From assembly GCF_035982055.1 (NCBI RefSeq), contig NZ_CP108427.1, positions 6,881,001-6,945,000 of the forward strand: 64,000 bases of DNA. The letters run 5' to 3'. The notes under the pieces are model-generated. The model was not told where the DNA came from and made no database searches. It was given only the letters and a program-made list of their open reading frames with translations. Origin of the DNA: Streptomyces sp. NBC_01288 (GTDB taxonomy: Bacteria; Actinomycetota; Actinomycetes; Streptomycetales; Streptomycetaceae). A program made the position numbers and the translations under genes. The stretch's first letter is position 1. Each line of letters begins with the position of its first letter. This document shows, piece by piece, positions 62,413-64,000 of the stretch.

Positions 62413-64000
62413 GTGAGCGACACACAGACCCTGATCGAGAACCGTCCGCCGTCCGTGGCGGGCCTCTTCCTGGAGCGCGTGGCGGCCACGCCGGACGCCG
62501 AGGCCTACCGCTACCCGGTACCGGCGGCCTCCGGTGAGGGCCCCGACGACTGGAAGTCGCTGACCTGGGCACAGGCCGCCGAGCAGGTCTTCGCGATCGC
62601 GGCCGGTCTGATCGAACTGGGCGTACAGCCCGAGGAGCGCGTCGCGCTCGCCTCCGCCACCCGCGTCGAGTGGATCCTCGCCGACCTGGGCATCCTGTGC
62701 GCCGGCGCCGCCACGACCACGGTGTACCCGCAGACCAACGCCGACGAGTCGACGTTCATCCTCGCCGACTCCGGCAGCAGGGTCCTCATCGCGGAGGACG
62801 CGGCGCAGCTCGCCAAGGCGCGGGAGAAGCGAGTCGACCTGCCCGAGCTGACGCACGTCGTGGTCATCGACCCGACCGGCGTCGAGACCGGAGCCGAAGA
62901 GGGCGACTGGGTGCTGACCCTCGCCGAGCTGGAGCAGCGCGGCGCCGCGTACCTGGAGAAGAACCCGGACCTGATCAAGGAGCGGGTCGGGGCCATCACC
63001 AAGGACCAGCTCGCGACGATCATCTACACCTCGGGAACGACCGGCCGCCCCAAGGGAGTTCGGCTCCCGCACGACAACTGGTCGTACCTCGCGAAGGCCA
63101 TCGCCGCGACCGGACTGCTCGGCCCCGAGGACGTCCAGTACCTGTGGCTGCCGCTCGCCCACGTCTTCGGCAAGGTGCTCACGTCCGGCCACATCGAGAT
63201 CGGGCATGTCACCGCAGTCGACGGCCGCGTAGACAAGATCATCGAGAATCTGCCGATCGTGCAGCCGACGTACATGGCGGCCGTCCCGCGCATCTTCGAG
63301 AAGGTCTACAACGGCGTCGCCGCCAAGGCACGCGCGGGCGGCGCCTCCAAGTACAAGATCTTCCAGTGGGCGGCCGAGGTCGCCCGCGAGTACGCCAAGG
63401 TCACCCAGGACAACTTCCGCCGCACCGGCACGGCCACCGCGCCCTTCGGCCTCGCCGCCAAGCACAAGGTCGCCGACGCGCTGGTCTACGCGAAGATCCG
63501 CGAGGCCTTCGGCGGCAAGCTGCGCGCCTGCGTCTCCGGATCGGCCGCGCTCGCACCCGACATCGGCTACTTCTTCGCCGGCGCCGGCATCCACATCCTT
63601 GAGGGCTACGGCCTGACCGAGTCCTCCGCGGCCTCCTTCGTGAACCCCGGCGAGGCCTACCGCACCGGCACGGTCGGCAAGCCGCTGCCCGGCACGGAGG
63701 TGCGCATCGCGGACGACGGCGAGATCCTGCTGCGCGGCCCCGGCATCATGGAGGGCTACCACGGGCTGCCCGAGAAGACCGCCGAAGTCCTGGAGTCGGA
63801 CGGCTGGTTCCACACCGGCGACATCGGCGAACTGTCCCCCGACGGCTACCTCCGCATCACGGACCGCAAGAAGGACCTCATCAAGACCTCCGGCGGCAAG
63901 TACATCGCGCCCGCCGAGGTCGAGGGCCAGTTCAAGGCCGTCTGCCCGTACGTCTCCAACATCCTGGTCCACGGCGCCGACCGGAACTTCTGCACCGCCC
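62413..64000 (+). CDS. Long-chain-fatty-acid-CoA ligase, AMP-dependent (right edge cuts it)
   Basis: The frame is open to the window end, giving 529 residues. The adenylation P-loop is YTSGTTGRPKG, the A5 motif is LEGYGLTESS, and HTGDIGEL plus RKKDLIKTSGGKYIAPAEVE carries the hinge and A8 region. It activates long-chain fatty acids as acyl-AMP and then acyl-CoA. GTG 62413 has GGAGG 5 nt upstream. Only the last part (A10 Lys region) is missing. A candidate operator lies upstream. Confidence 0.95.
   Translation, partial: MSDTQTLIENRPPSVAGLFLERVAATPDAEAYRYPVPAASGEGPDDWKSLTWAQAAEQVFAIAAGLIELGVQPEERVALASATRVEWILADLGILCAGAATTTVYPQTNADESTFILADSGSRVLIAEDAAQLAKAREKRVDLPELTHVVVIDPTGVETGAEEGDWVLTLAELEQRGAAYLEKNPDLIKERVGAITKDQLATIIYTSGTTGRPKGVRLPHDNWSYLAKAIAATGLLGPEDVQYLWLPLAHVFGKVLTSGHIEIGHVTAVDGRVDKIIENLPIVQPTYMAAVPRIFEKVYNGVAAKARAGGASKYKIFQWAAEVAREYAKVTQDNFRRTGTATAPFGLAAKHKVADALVYAKIREAFGGKLRACVSGSAALAPDIGYFFAGAGIHILEGYGLTESSAASFVNPGEAYRTGTVGKPLPGTEVRIADDGEILLRGPGIMEGYHGLPEKTAEVLESDGWFHTGDIGELSPDGYLRITDRKKDLIKTSGGKYIAPAEVEGQFKAVCPYVSNILVHGADRNFCTA

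Overview
The window is about 64 kb of a high-GC actinobacterial chromosome, almost certainly Streptomyces or a close relative. The reasons are the very strong G/C bias at third codon positions, frequent GTG starts, and the gene order rodA - radical SAM pair - rne - rplU - rpmA - obg - proB - proA - nadD - rsfS - leuS - comEA - comEC - holA - rpsT - lepA, which I recognise from memory as a conserved Streptomyces core block (not checked by alignment). Both window edges cut genes: rodA on the left and an acyl-CoA ligase on the right.

Region 1 (1-14.2 kb): the end of rodA, a CYTH-CHAD protein and the TIGR03960-type radical SAM gene. About 9 kb of accessory genes follow before the TIGR03936 partner gene. 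They include an IS1380-like transposase remnant, a thioesterase, a DUF899 protein, an Rrf2-regulated SDR pair with clear operators, an XRE/SDR pair, a TetR/isochorismatase-like pair with operators, two GNATs and an unusual membrane-associated protein with repeated TPVGH motifs.

Region 2 (14.4-21 kb): a giant RNase E/G with arginine-rich repeats on both sides of the catalytic core, then rplU-rpmA with a structured leader and terminator, and obg. Downstream of obg is an 880-bp gene-free stretch holding a 183-bp tandem duplication.

Region 3 (21.8-30 kb): phoD and a cell-surface polymer cluster: a sulfotransferase-like protein, a bifunctional cytidylyltransferase-SDR probably making CDP-ribitol, a membrane-anchored TagF-like transferase and a GT2 glycosyltransferase. 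Together they suggest teichoic-acid-type polymer synthesis.

Region 4 (30-47 kb): proline synthesis (proB, proA), NAD synthesis (nadD), LytR_C-domain protein, rsfS and a phosphatase, plus several small membrane proteins. Two identical tRNA-Ala(GGC) genes bracket an XRE regulator, an MFS exporter and two CxxC microproteins. A minus-strand two-gene operon pairs a ferric-reductase-like membrane cytochrome b with a NuoF-like flavoprotein fused to a [3Fe-4S]-type ferredoxin; this is the best candidate for an undescribed redox system.

Region 5 (47-64 kb): leuS behind a 12-codon leader peptide with three Leu codons and an attenuator, DegV, comEA-comEC with an upstream DnaA box, an arylamine N-acetyltransferase, holA, divergent rpsT/lepA and the start of a fatty-acyl-CoA ligase. 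Several genes have a TANNNT hexamer exactly 6 nt before the start codon, the geometry expected for leaderless transcripts.
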